Assembly (NCBI RefSeq): GCF_012489685.1
Contig: NC_080042.1
Coordinates: 13,158,150-13,222,149 of the forward strand
Length of the DNA stretch: 64,000 nt
From: Lotus japonicus
Lineage: Eukaryota > Streptophyta > Magnoliopsida > Fabales > Fabaceae
Reading direction: 5' to 3'
Positions 12,120-22,919 of the stretch are shown in pieces (the first letter of the stretch is position 1; each line of letters opens with the position of its first letter). The translations under genes and the position numbers were made by a program. The notes under the pieces are model-generated. The model was not told the DNA's origin. It did not search any database and worked only from the letters and a program-made list of their open reading frames with translations.

Positions 12120-12556
12120 ATGGACAATAAGGAGGGAGGATCGATCAACAGGCCACCAATCCTGGATGGCTCCAATTATGACTACTGGAAGGTTCGAATG
12201 ATAGCCTTTCTCAAGTCTATTGATATCAAAACTTGGAAGGCTGTTGTCAAAGGCTGGAAGCATCCTGTCAAAGCTCAAGCAGAAGGAAGTACATCTACTC
12301 CTGAAGAAAAACCTGAGGATGAATGGACAAGTGCTGAAGAAGAAGCTTCTCTGGCAAACTCAAAAGCAATGAATGCTATCTTCAATGCTGTGGACAAAAA
12401 CATGTTTAGATTGATTAATACTTGCACTGTAGCCAAAGATGCTTGGGAGATTTTGAAAACAGCACATGAAGGTACAACCAGGGTGAGGATGTCTAGACTC
12501 CAGATGCTTACTACTCGTTTTGAGAACTTGACAATGACAGAAGATGAGACAATTTC
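12120..12556 (+). pseudogene. Ty1/copia gag, 5' part, cut by a retrotransposon
   Basis: The ATG lies 53 bases after the primer site and opens about 145 codons of a copia Gag. The N-terminal block ILDGSNYDYWKVRM is the conserved start of the plant copia Gag family (DUF4219/UBN2 type), followed by an acidic linker and the helical region with AKDAWEIL. Gag packages element RNA into particles. The frame is broken where the chromovirus LTR starts (TGTAAGG at 12557), so the zinc knuckle and all of pol are missing here. The rest should lie beyond the 3' LTR, which is lost in the gap at 20250. Confidence 0.85.
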
Positions 12557-13262
12557 TGTAAGGCCCAAGTTTTTAAGCTTATGCTAAGTGAATAAATTTC
12601 TTATTCACGATTAGGGTTGATGTAATGTGAAGGGAAACCTGAACAAAAGTTCATTAAATGAAATATATTTATGAAGGAGAAAGTTCAGGAAAAGTTCAAG
12701 GATTGCATTATGATCGATAAAAGTTATAGCACGATCGTTATACGCTTAATCTAGGTCAGAAACCCTAGTATATAGATAATTTTCACTTTTAGGCACGATG
12801 GAAGTTAATTCCAAAAATCTTCAGAGAAATGTTAGAACTTCTCTTTTTCCATATATCACAATCGTTTCGAGGCGAAACTCTAGGATCTACGAACGTCCGA
12901 TTCCAATCATCGGAAGTTTGCCGAAACCGAAACCCTGGTATTTCAAAACCCTAGAATTTCTCGACAATGAAGACTTTTTCTATTCAGAGCTTCAAATGAA
13001 TATTCCACACGCGTGCACCCATTTCTCTTGATGATTTCAATCTTTCTTCTGAAGGAAGTTTTCCATTCCGACATTCGATGCAAAAAGCAACTTATCGGGT
13101 AAAATAGTTTTATACCGACTATGCTTTAGTTGCCAAAAATACAAGGAGACATTTTTTTAGTTTTGGAATTCTTTCGCCAAAACATATCTTAGAATTCATG
13201 GAGAATGACGCCGGAAAAATCAGATTCGCGAAACTTTCATTTTCCCGCGTTTTGCCAACCTC

Positions 13263-13270
13263 TATATATA
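13263..13270 (+). promoter_or_regulatory. LTR TATA box
   Basis: TATATATA follows TTTCCCGCG as in the other LTRs of this group, and is followed by an A/G-rich leader. Confidence 0.65.
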
Positions 13271-15675
13271 GCAAAGAAAGGAAGAAAAATCACAAAAAAC
13301 TACCCATTTTCCCCACCCAAACCCGCGGCCAAGAAGAAGAAGAAGGAGGAAGAGATTTTGTTCAATCCTTGCTTGATCGTCGATCAATCAGTTGCTGCTT
13401 CAAGGTTTCGAGGTATAGTCGCTAATCCTTACCTCCGATCGCTTTTTCCATAGCTTTTCTGTAGACTTTTCTGAGCTGATAGTTTTGAGGTTTTTACAAA
13501 ACTATCCTGAATATTTCATTTCTGATTCTAAACCTCTTCCTTATGTGCCCAAGATCACTTCTGCCGGGTTAGATTTTCCGTTATGTCGCCGGAATTCCGC
13601 CGGAATCAATTTTAGCCTAAAATACCCATTTTTGGAGTTTTTGGAGTAAAGCTTCAACCTTTAGGCTGAAAACTATCGCCTTAGCTTAGTGCTAGTAGGA
13701 TTAGTTGTCATAAACGTCGTTAGTAACGTCCCTGTCAAATTTGGTTTTTGGGATTTCAGTTTTGAAAATCCTAAGTTAAAAATCATGACCAAAATACCCC
13801 TGCGACAGTTTTTGATCCGATAATTTTTCCGAGTTCAGAATACCCTTAGTTACGGCTAATGATAGCATAGGAACCAAGTTTGATCGAAGAAAAATCGAGT
13901 CCCCTAATTACCTAAAGTGGCCGAACCTATTAAGGGGGGGAGGAGGAAATTTCCTTTTCCGAAAACTTGTCCTTTCGCGCTAGTTCATCATACCTCGGAG
14001 TATGTACTGCTTCGGGTAACCTTAGTGAGCATCGATAGCTTAGTTTCCGATAGATTTTGATAGTATTCTGTGGTTTTATTGTAAAGGTGCTTTTGAGGAT
14101 TTCCCTGAGGAACAACGCTTTGAGTGTGAGGAAGCGTTTGACGATCACTCTGGAGAACCTACAGGTGAGGGCATCTCACTGAATCTCTAGTTAATACTTA
14201 GGGTCGATGTTTTCGACATTGTTTACTGTTTATGCACTGGATTGTGTGTGATTGGAAAATGTTTTCTGAGGCTTCGGCTGACAATGTAGATGATTCATCT
14301 ACTGAATGTTTTTGAGATTGACTTACATGCTATGTGCTATGTGGGTAATCTAGGATGTGTGGTGCATGCCTTATATGCTAAGTGCTATGTGATTATTGCT
14401 TAATATGTTGATATATGACATGTTGATTGGTTGTGCTGAGTATTTATGCTTTTGCAATGAGATCTGAGATTCTGAATCGTGAGAATAGCGGGCAGGTCAT
14501 GCCGATTTTATTTTGAGAGTTTTAAGAAAGTTTGATAGGACGAATGAGATTCGGACCTTGTTATGATGTGTATGGATCGAGACATTCTCTAGAGTCATTT
14601 GGGGATTTGGAGATCCCGAGAACTGATAGGAATTGCGATAAGACTAAAAGGATACTATTTTGTAAAGAAAACTCATAAGACATTAAACAACCTCTAAATC
14701 TTTAATTAATGATAATAAACTCGAAAGGAAGGCGTGGAAGTCAAATCTTAGTTTTGGGAAAACGAGAAGTGTCGTCGGATCCCAGTGTTGAGAAAGTTGA
14801 GAGGCTTCGAGTATGTAGATGTTGTGGTGCTGTTGGAGCAGCGTTTGTTGTTGTGCTGTTGGAGCAGCTATGTTGTTGGGCTATCCTGGGGATAAGTCCG
14901 GGAAACCGTTAGTTTCCGAGAGTGTGATACTCTGTGCTCGTTGAGCAGTGGTGACCATCGGATTGAGATGAGTCGGATGATTTGGAGATCATCGTGAGTT
15001 ATGTGTTGTTGTGAAGAAGTGTCTTTTGTCGCAGAATCGACTTTACCTTAGGGTAAGCTTTTAGAGACTTTAATTCACCTAGAACACGTGGCGACGTGTC
15101 GAGTGAGATTCGGAGACGTTGTTTGTCTAATCATCCTGCATTCATGCAACATTAATGAGGTATTAACACAGGACGTACTCTGGACCTCGTCGGATTCCAA
15201 AATGGTCATAAGACCCGGATTTCCGTGTAAGAGCGTCTGTAGACGTCTCTTGTAGCAGACCGAAATGGCAGACCTACGGGTTACGGCTGATCTGACTACC
15301 GCTGTTGTTGGGGTAAGAGGCACGCGAGCCGAAATGGTCCCACCGTGGCTGGTGCTAGGGCTGATCCGTTGATGTCCATCCGTTCCAGATTGCATATTGG
15401 TTGACTGGGTTAACCTGCATATCATTTCATGCAACATGCATACTGACTTAGTTGCTGAGTGTGATTGTTATTTGATAATCTTACTTGGAACATGTTAAGT
15501 GTTATTATTGTCGTTATGTTTTTGTGGAATATGCAACCCTAGGAATGATATCTCTAGCTATAAGCCTAAGTGGCTATCTATTACTTGTACCTATTGGGTT
15601 TATTATCTACATAGTTCTTTAGAGTTGACCCTCGCGTCTTCTGTGTGTGTTTTGGCGGACAACGCCTTTTGTCAG

Positions 15676-16155
15676 ATGTCCATTGCGGATTGGTTCACAA
15701 TGGTTCACCCTTCGGGGGGGATTAGGTACGAGATGATCGATCAGGACGACCCCGGGTCGTGGGTGGTTGACCCCGCGAGCCATCGAGCGACGTATTCGGG
15801 GCGCATCATGGAGGACCATGTAGATAGTGGAGGACTCTTGAGGTCGGGAGTGTTGAGGAGATGCTCTATCAGCTTCAACTTGCCACCGGGCATTCACTGT
15901 GGACCAGGATTCGGAGGAGCACCGCCGCCAGCGTCATCTTCAGAGGACGAGGATCCCTCAGAGGAGATTCCAGTGGGAGTGCCTTCGGCAGGGTCTAGTG
16001 CACCCACCGTTGCGATCATTGATGATCAGGGTTCGGGCCCTAAGCCCGTGAGTCCAGCATCGGAGCGTACTGCGGTTGCGAGGGGAGGACGGATAGGGTT
16101 GGTAGACTTGGTCGTTCTGGATTCTGATTCAGACGACGATCATGCTAGCACGTAG
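15676..16155 (+). CDS. LTR-encoded protein of unknown function, 159 aa
   Basis: I do not recognise the family. The ORF lies wholly inside the transcribed part of a 4 kb LTR. Residues 1-76 align without gaps to the diverged LTR ORF at 2284, keeping DWF, PSGGIRYE, HRATY, GR-x-MED and SFNLP while many codons differ silently. After this comes a Pro/Ser/Glu-rich low-complexity region (EDEDPSEEIP), then a hydrophobic-acidic tail, VDLVVLDSDSDDD, which looks like a SUMO-interacting motif. The frame is open upstream to an ATG at 15499, but I chose the ATG where the homology starts. The non-autonomous relatives at 26579 and 33350 have lost it to stop codons. It may be a captured host domain or an element accessory factor. 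Confidence 0.5.
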   Translation: MSIADWFTMVHPSGGIRYEMIDQDDPGSWVVDPASHRATYSGRIMEDHVDSGGLLRSGVLRRCSISFNLPPGIHCGPGFGGAPPPASSSEDEDPSEEIPVGVPSAGSSAPTVAIIDDQGSGPKPVSPASERTAVARGGRIGLVDLVVLDSDSDDDHAST

Positions 16156-16639
16156 GTTTAGTGCTGGTGTGAGCTCCTCGAGTTAGGATTAGTGTAGGAG
16201 TAGAGTCGTAGCTCTGAGCGTTATTTGTTACTTAGGGGACAGGGTAGTTCCGCCTATAGCTTTTTGTGTGGTTTCTTTACGGGAATCACAGAGAGTTGGT
16301 TGGACTTAGGAGGTCTTATTTTCAGACCATTGGGTCAGCTTATTCTCAGTTTTGAGGGATGGTGTTGCGGACACTTCACCCTTTCATTCGGGTTGTACAT
16401 ATTGCCTACGGGCGCTACTCTTCTATTACCCGTCACTGGAGGTTTACTCGTGACGAGGTTGCTACTTACAGCGGGGGCTGTTTATATATTGTATATTAGT
16501 TTTATTACTTTTCGCATTTGGGTTTTATTTAATTCAGTCTTGTCTTAGTTATTATCGAAAAAAAAATATTCACGTTTTTCCGCATTAAGTTTACTTTTGG
16601 TTACTAAAGTGACGCCACCGAAATCAGGGTGTTACATTG

Positions 16640-16651
16640 TGGTATCAGAGC
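16640..16651 (+). other. Primer binding site, initiator tRNA-Met
   Basis: TGGTATCAGAGC lies three bases after the LTR end and is the standard plant iMet primer site. Confidence 0.9.
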
Positions 16652-16847
16652 ACGGTCGAGTCTTTCGGGAGTTGTTGGGGAATAGGTCTTCTGTGCTAGG
16701 TTGTGTGACTCTGCAAAGAGTGAAAATTGATTGTCTGCAAGCGATTTTTCGCTTAGAATTGATTGAAGTTATTGCTTACTCATAGTGTATAGTTTGCTAG
16801 ATGCTATCTTATGATAAGTACTAACTGTTCGTTTCATTTAACGGAAC
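16652..16847 (+). other. Retrotransposon leader, shared with the non-autonomous element
   Basis: The leader is close to the reverse complement of 33155-33334 up to the ATGGTAAC block. The similarity ends there and the sequence jumps straight into the end of the protease region, which marks the gag deletion junction near 16855. Confidence 0.7.
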
Positions 16848-19800
16848 ATGGTAACATATAGAGATAGAGTCTACCATGCTAACCTAGTATGCCTAACTCT
16901 TAAGAACCTAGATGTTATCCTAGGAATGGATTGGTTGTCCCGCTATCATTGTCTTTTGGACTGCAACCGAAAGAGAGTGGTATTTCCTGATTCGGATCTT
17001 TCCGAGTATCTATCTGCCAATCACATTGACGTCTCTTTGAACGAGGGATCTCAAGAGTATTCCGTTCTGCTGAGCTTGGAGAGTAAAGGGAATCCGGGAG
17101 TTGATAGTATTCCAGTGGTGAAAGAATTCACGGATGTTTTTCCTGGCGATGTACCTGGTTTGCCGCCTGTACGTGACATTGAGTTTGCTATAGACATCGT
17201 ACCGGGAACAGGGCCGATTTCGAATGCACCATATCGTATGGCACCTGCGGAGCTAGTAGAATTGAAGTCCCAACTAGAAGATCTTTTGTCGAAGGGATTT
17301 ATTCGACCAAGTGTTTCACCTTGGGGAGCGCCAGTCTTATTGGTGAAGAAGAAGGACGGGAAATCAAGGTTATGTGTCGACTACTGACAATTGAACAAGG
17401 TAACTGTCAAGAATAGGTATCCGTTACCTAGAATTGATGATTTGATGGATCAACTGCGAGGAGCGACAATATTCTCGACGATCGACCTGAAGTCGAGTTA
17501 TCATCAAATCAGGGTCAAGACCGAGGATATCCAGAAGACGGCATTCAGAACCCGTTATGGACACTATGAGTACTTAGTGATGCCATTTGGGGTGACAAAT
17601 GCGCCGGCAATATTCATGGCTTACATGAATATGACTTTCCATACATTCTTGGATCGATTCGTCGTGGTGTTTATCGACGATATTCTGATCTACTCAAAGA
17701 ATGCTGAGGACCATGAGGAGCACTTGCGACAAGTTTTACAAGTGCTGAGGGAGAAGGAGTTGTATGCCAATCCTTCTAAATGCGAATTTTGGCTCGAAGA
17801 GGTAAAATTCTTAGGCCATGTGATCTCTAAGGAGGGAATAGTTGTGGACCCAGCAAAGGTAGAAACCGTATTGTCATGGGAACGGCCGAAGACAGTGACG
17901 GAGATCAGAAGTTTTGTCGGTTTGGCGGGATACTATCGCCGTTTCATCGAGAATTTCGCGAAGATAGTTGGACCTTTGACTCAACTGACGAGGAAGGGCC
18001 AACCTTTTGCATGGACTGAAGCGTGCGAAACTAGTTTTCAGACGATGAAGGAACGTTTGACGACGTCACCTGTACTCGTCTTACCGCAACCGGAGGAACC
18101 TTATGAGGTTTATTGTGATGCTTCGCATCAAGGTTTGGGATGTGTGCTGATGCAACATCGGAAGGTGGTTGCTTATGCTTCAAGACAACTGAAGGTGCAT
18201 GAAAAGAATTATCCAACTCATGACTTAGAGCTAGCTGCCATCGTATTTGCGCTGAAGATTTGGAGACATCACTTATATGGATGCAATTTCACCATATTCA
18301 GTGATCATAAGAGCTTGAAGTACTTGTTTGAGCAGAAGGAGCTGAACATGAGGCAGCGTCGGTGGATGGAATTTCTCAAAGATTACGAGTTCACCCTGCA
18401 ATATCATCCTGGAAAGGCGAATGTTGTTGCTGATGCCTTGAGCAGGAAGATGCACATCTCGTCGATGATGGTGAATGAGCTGCAACTGCTGGAGCAATTT
18501 CGAGATTTGAGCTTGGATGTGAAATTATCCGAGGGAGAACTGAAGTTTGGGATGATCAGAATTACCAATGGATTGATGGAAGAAATCCGAGACCAACAGT
18601 TACAAGATGAGTTTCTGCTCGGGAAAAGGAATTTGGTAAGTCAAGGTAAAGACCCAGAATTCAAGGTAGGAAGTGACAACATCCTACGGTGCAAGGATAG
18701 GGTTTGTGTACCTAACAACCCTGACTTGAGAAGATTGATTATGGATGAAGGTCACAAGAGCAAGTTAAGCATTCATCCTGGAATGAAGAAGATGTATCAA
18801 GACTTGAAGGTGAATTTTTGCTGGCCAGGAATGAAAAGACAAGTGGCTGAGTATGTAGCTGCATGTTTGACATGTCAGAAGGCAAAGGTGGAGCATCAGA
18901 AGTCTTCAGGTATGCTACAAAGCTTGGATGTGCCAGAATGGAAATGGGATAGCATATCGATGGATTTCGTCGTGGCTTTGCCAAGAACTCAGAAGGGATA
19001 CGATTCTATTTGGGTAATCGTGGATCGACTGACAAAGTCGGCTCATTTCGTACCTGTGAGGACTACGTACAACGTAGAGAAACTGTCAGAGATTTACATA
19101 TCTGAGATTGTACGACTTCACGGAGTGCCGACAAGTATTGTATCCGATCGAGACCCGAAGTTTACATCACATTTTTGGGGAGCTCTTCAAGAGGCTTTGG
19201 GAACGAGGCTGAGACTAAGTTCTGCTTATCATCCGCAGACTGATGGACAGACTGAGAGGACAATCCAGTCGTTGGAGGATTTGCTACGCGCTTGCGTGTT
19301 AGACAACAAGGGCAGTTAGGATACCTTGTTACCGTTGATTGAGTTCACATACAACAACAGTTTTCATACGAGCATTGGTATGGCACTGTATGAGGCTTTG
19401 TATGGCCGCAAGTGTAGGACACCTCTATGTTGGTATCAAAATGGAGAAAATCTGTTAGTGGGACCGGAACTTCTGCAACAGACGACTGAGAAGATCAAGC
19501 AGATCAGAGAGAAGATGAAGACTTCTCAGAGTAGACAGAAGAGTTATGCCGATCAAAGGCGCAGAACTCTGGAATTCGAAGAAGGAGATCACGTATTTCT
19601 GAGAGTTACTCAGACGACGGGAGTTGGTCGAGCAATCAAGTCAAAGAAGCTTATGCCCAAGTTCATTGGACCGTATCAGATCACTCGTCGAATTGGACCC
19701 GTTGCTTATCAGATTGCACTACCTCCATTTCTATCAATCATTCATGATGTATTCCACGTGTCACAACTGAGGAAATATATTGCGGATCCGACACATGTTA

Positions 19801-20003
19801 TCGAGCTGGATGACATTGAGTTGAAGGATGATCTGTCTTTCGAGACACCGCCAATTAGCATTGGTGACACCAGGATAAAACAGTTGAGAGGGAAAGAGAT
19901 CGAGTTAGTGAAGGTCATTTGGAACAAAGACACCGGTGATGCGACATGGGAGCTGAAGGAGAAGATTCAAGAACAGTATCCAGAACTTTTTACTAACCCT
20001 TAA
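16848..20003 (+). pseudogene. Chromovirus pol remnant with two in-frame stops
   Basis: A single frame of ~1050 codons broken by TGA at 17385 and TAG at 19317. It starts in the C-terminal end of protease (ILGMDWL). Reverse transcriptase follows: KGFIRPSVSPWGAPVLLVKK, then [11 protein letters not shown], then the catalytic FIDD at 17670-17681. RNase H carries YCDASHQG and [11 protein letters not shown]. Integrase has the HPGMKKMY...CLTCQ zinc region and a D, D-35-E triad at codons 18963, 19146 and 19254. The C-terminus has a chromodomain-like block ending WELKEKIQEQYPELF. Gag and the protease active site are deleted. Both stops are explained by single transitions: CGA to TGA in the conserved DYRQLNK, and TGG to TAG in GSWD. 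The protein cannot be made full length. Confidence 0.92.
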
Positions 20004-20016
20004 GTTTCGAGGTCGA

Positions 20017-20040
20017 AACTTTCTTTTTGGAGGGTAGTAA
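20017..20040 (+). other. Polypurine tract of the chromovirus
   Basis: TTTTTGGAGGGTAGTAA directly precedes the 3' LTR; GGAGGG is the core. The non-autonomous element has the same sequence beside its 3' LTR, which shows a shared replication signal. Confidence 0.75.
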
Positions 20041-20249
20041 TGTAAGGCCCCAGTTTTTTAAGCTTATGCTAAGTGAATAAATTTCTTATTCACGATTAGG
20101 GTTGATGTAATGTGAAGGGAAACCTGAACAAAAGTTCATTAAATGAAATATATTTATGAAGGAGAAAGTTCAGGAAAAGTTCAAGGATTGCATTATGATC
20201 GATAAAAGTTATAGCACGATCGTTATACGCTTAATCTAGGTCAGAAACC
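20041..20249 (+). mobile_element. 3' LTR start, truncated by gap
   Basis: It matches the first ~208 bases of the LTR at 12557 nearly exactly, then runs into Ns. The remaining ~3.9 kb is not assembled here. Confidence 0.9.
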
Positions 20250-20349
20250 NNNNNNNNNNNNNNNNNNNNNNNNNNNNNNNNNNNNNNNNNNNNNNNNNNN
20301 NNNNNNNNNNNNNNNNNNNNNNNNNNNNNNNNNNNNNNNNNNNNNNNNN
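20250..20349. other. Assembly gap, 100 N
   Basis: Exactly 100 Ns separate the chromovirus 3' LTR from the tandem array. The real distance is unknown and must include at least the rest of a ~4 kb LTR if the join is correct. Confidence 0.99.
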
Positions 20350-21458
20350 AAGAAACGTCTAAACTGAGTTCTGGTCATTTGTTCAGGAGCATAGTAGTTC
20401 CTGGAGCCATAGGAGTAGTTTCGCGACACGCGAGAATTGTTGACGTAGGAAGATCCCTGGCCCAAGTCGATTTTCTGCCACTTTTGGTGTTGTTTTGGCT
20501 TTGGAGGTGCTGGCCTGAACCATTGGTTCTTTGGTAACCCAGCATAAGGGACATAAGTCTTGTCCTTGCCTCTTAACTTTTGGCCTTTTTGGCCATCGAG
20601 TTCCTGCTCTCTCTCAACCCACTCCTCGTGGGGATACTTCAGTCTTCTAGACACAGGCACTTTCTTTTGATAGTGTCTCTTCATTTCAGAGTCTTGGTAG
20701 GCTTTAACTGCAGACTTGTCGAAGACTGCGCTGCATCGAGGGCATAGCATGACTTCTTTCTCGCCATCTTTGCTCCGGGATAGAAATTCAACAAGAGTTT
20801 CTCCAGCCTTGGGGTAAACTTCATCCAAGCTCACCTCTTTCTCGATCTCTGGTTCCTCAACTGCAGTGCTTTTCTCTTTTGCCTCTCCGAGTGTCAAACC
20901 CAGATCTAGCTTTTTAGAAATTTCGACCATGCAAATATGGAGAGGTTCCACAAGTTGGTCTCAGCCACCTGCAACGGATCAGAGTCAATCTTCATCTGGC
21001 CCTTAGCTTTCTCATCATACTTGAGTCTTTCTGAATCCAATTCCCCCTGCACAGGATCCCTGAAACGAACACACTGTGAGGTCCAATGACCAAAAGAGTT
21101 GTGATACTTACAATATTTCTTGCCTTTCCTTTGTTCAGGAGAAGGAAGCTTTTGGTCTTTAGGGAGCACAAGCAGACCATCAGACACATGTATATATCAT
21201 AAATTGGCATCACATTTGGTCACATCAAAAGTATAATTTTTCACAGCAGGAGTAGTATCCTTGGGGCTTTCTTCCTCAAGTTTGTTTTCATAAGGTTTCA
21301 ATGCTTTACAAACGTAAGGATCACCTAGCTGGAGCTCAGCCAGATTGACATCATTTATGTAAACGTCTGCAGGAACTTCTCGATAAAACACACGGATTTC
21401 GACACACTGGATCAGCGTCAATGTACGCTACTTTCTCCTTCTTTGGCCACTTTTTGCA
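20350..21458 (-). pseudogene. Array unit A, partial at the gap, with several small indels
   Basis: Its C-terminal end is lost in the gap. Compared with the next unit it has a 1 bp deletion near 20950, extra bases near 21190-21205 and an extra A near 21387, which break the frame into pieces ending near 20951, 21187 and 21421. No other unit has this density of indels, so sequence error beside the gap is more likely than decay. Confidence 0.8.
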
Positions 21459-22919
21459 TCACACAGGGTTATCATCTGGCTCTTCCTCAACATAGTAGTC
21501 TTCCTCGCTTTCTGTAACCTCTGAGATTCTGTCGAATTCTGCAGGTAAGATAGACACTATGCAAATGATGTTGAGATCTTCTCCATCACTGTCATCGAAA
21601 TCTTCAAGCATGTCTACATCCTCATCTTCAGCTGCATCTTTTGCCTTTTCCTTGGCCGGGTCTGGAGGCAAAGTCATTCCCTGTTTGATGGCGTGGTCCA
21701 GCTGATTGATAATTGACGCCACGCTAGGTTCATTGTTAGGATTGTCTTCTGCCTTTATGTGCCATAGCGAACGGAACTTGCCACCTCTTTCCCTTTCAGC
21801 TTTCCTTTTCCTCAAGAAACGTCTAAACTGAGTTCTGGTCATTTGTTCAGGAGCAGAGTAGTTCCTGGAGCCATAGAAGTAGTTTCGCGACACGCGAGAA
21901 TTGTTGACGTAGGAAGATCCCTGGCCCAAGTCGATTTTCTGCCACTTTTGGTGTTGTTTTGGCTTTGGAGGTGCTGGCCTGAACCATTGGTTCTTTGGTA
22001 ACCCAGCATAAGGGACATAAGTCTTGTCCTTGCCTCTTAACTTTTGGCCTTTTTGGCCATCGAGTTCCTGCTCTCTCTCAACCCACTCCTCGTGGGGACA
22101 CTTCAGTCTTCTAGACACAGGCACTTTCTTTTGATAGTGTCTCTTCATTTCAGAGTCTTGGTAGGCTTTAACTGCAGACTTGTCGAAGACTGCGCTGCAT
22201 CGAGGGCATAGCATGACTTCTTTCTCGCCATCTTTGCTCCGGGATAGAAATTCAACAAGAGTTTCTCCAGCCTTGGGGTAAACTTCATCCAAGCTCACCT
22301 CTTTCTCGATCTCTGGTTCCTCAACTGCAGTGCTTTTCTCTTTTGCCTCTCCGAGTGTCAAACCCAGATCTAGCTTTTTAGAAATATCGACCATGCAAAT
22401 ATGGAGAGGTTCCACATAGTTGGTCTCAGCCACCTGCAACGGATCAGAGTCAATCTTCATCTGGCCCTTAGCTTTCTCATCATACTTGAGTCTTTCTGAA
22501 TCCAATTCCCCCTGCACAGGATCCCTGAAACGAACACACTGTGAGGTCCAATGACCAAAAGAGTTGTGATACTTACAATATTTCTTGCCTTTCCTTTGTT
22601 CAGGAGAAGGAAGCTTTTGGTCTTTAGGGAGCACAAGCAGACCATCAGACACATGTATATCATAAATTGCATCACATTTGGTCACATCAAAAGTATAATT
22701 TTTCACAGCAGGAGTAGTATCCTTGGGGCTTTCTTCCTCAAGTTTGTTTTCATAAGGTTTCAATGCTTTACAAACGTAAGGATCACCTGGCTGGAGCTCA
22801 GCCAGATTGACATCATTTATGTAAACGTCTGCAGGAACTTCTCGATAAACACACGGATTTCGACACACTGGATCAGCGTCAATGTACGCTACTTTCTCCT
22901 TCTTTGGCCACTTTTTGCA
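21459..22919 (-). pseudogene. Array unit B, gag-like ORF 21459-22868
   Basis: Complete unit with an uninterrupted gag-like frame of about 469 codons. From the N-terminus: VCRNPCVYREVPADVYIND; the C-x2-H-x4-H-x4-C knuckle; an acidic linker (EEPEIEKEV); CPRCSAVF; a basic stretch (RKRKAERERGG); and a very acidic C-terminus (DMLEDFDDSDGED). It differs from its neighbours at residues such as SRRLKCPHEEW. Gag normally packages RNA, but no promoter, protease or polymerase accompanies these units, so I treat it as a repeat unit rather than a gene. Confidence 0.8.

Larger units (their letters stand above)
12557..16636 (+). mobile_element. 5' LTR, 4080 bp, of the Tekay-like chromovirus
   Basis: It starts TGTAAGGCCC and ends GGTGTTACA. 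The first ~200 bases match the 3' LTR start at 20041 except for one substitution and one T insertion. The TATA box lies ~700 bp in, so about 3.3 kb is transcribed leader-type sequence, which includes the ORF at 15676. Confidence 0.92.
12557..20249 (+). mobile_element. Tekay/Del-like chromovirus, gag-deleted, 3' LTR cut by gap
   Basis: Ty3/gypsy element in plus orientation inserted in a copia gag. Order: 5' LTR 12557-16636, primer site 16640, pol remnant 16848-20003, polypurine tract, 3' LTR from 20041. The order RT, RNase H, integrase and a C-terminal chromodomain-like block identifies a chromovirus, and the 4 kb LTR fits the Tekay/Del clade. Gag is missing, so it cannot move by itself. The left 5 bp flank is ATTTC; the right flank is in the gap, so the target duplication cannot be checked. 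Confidence 0.9.
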
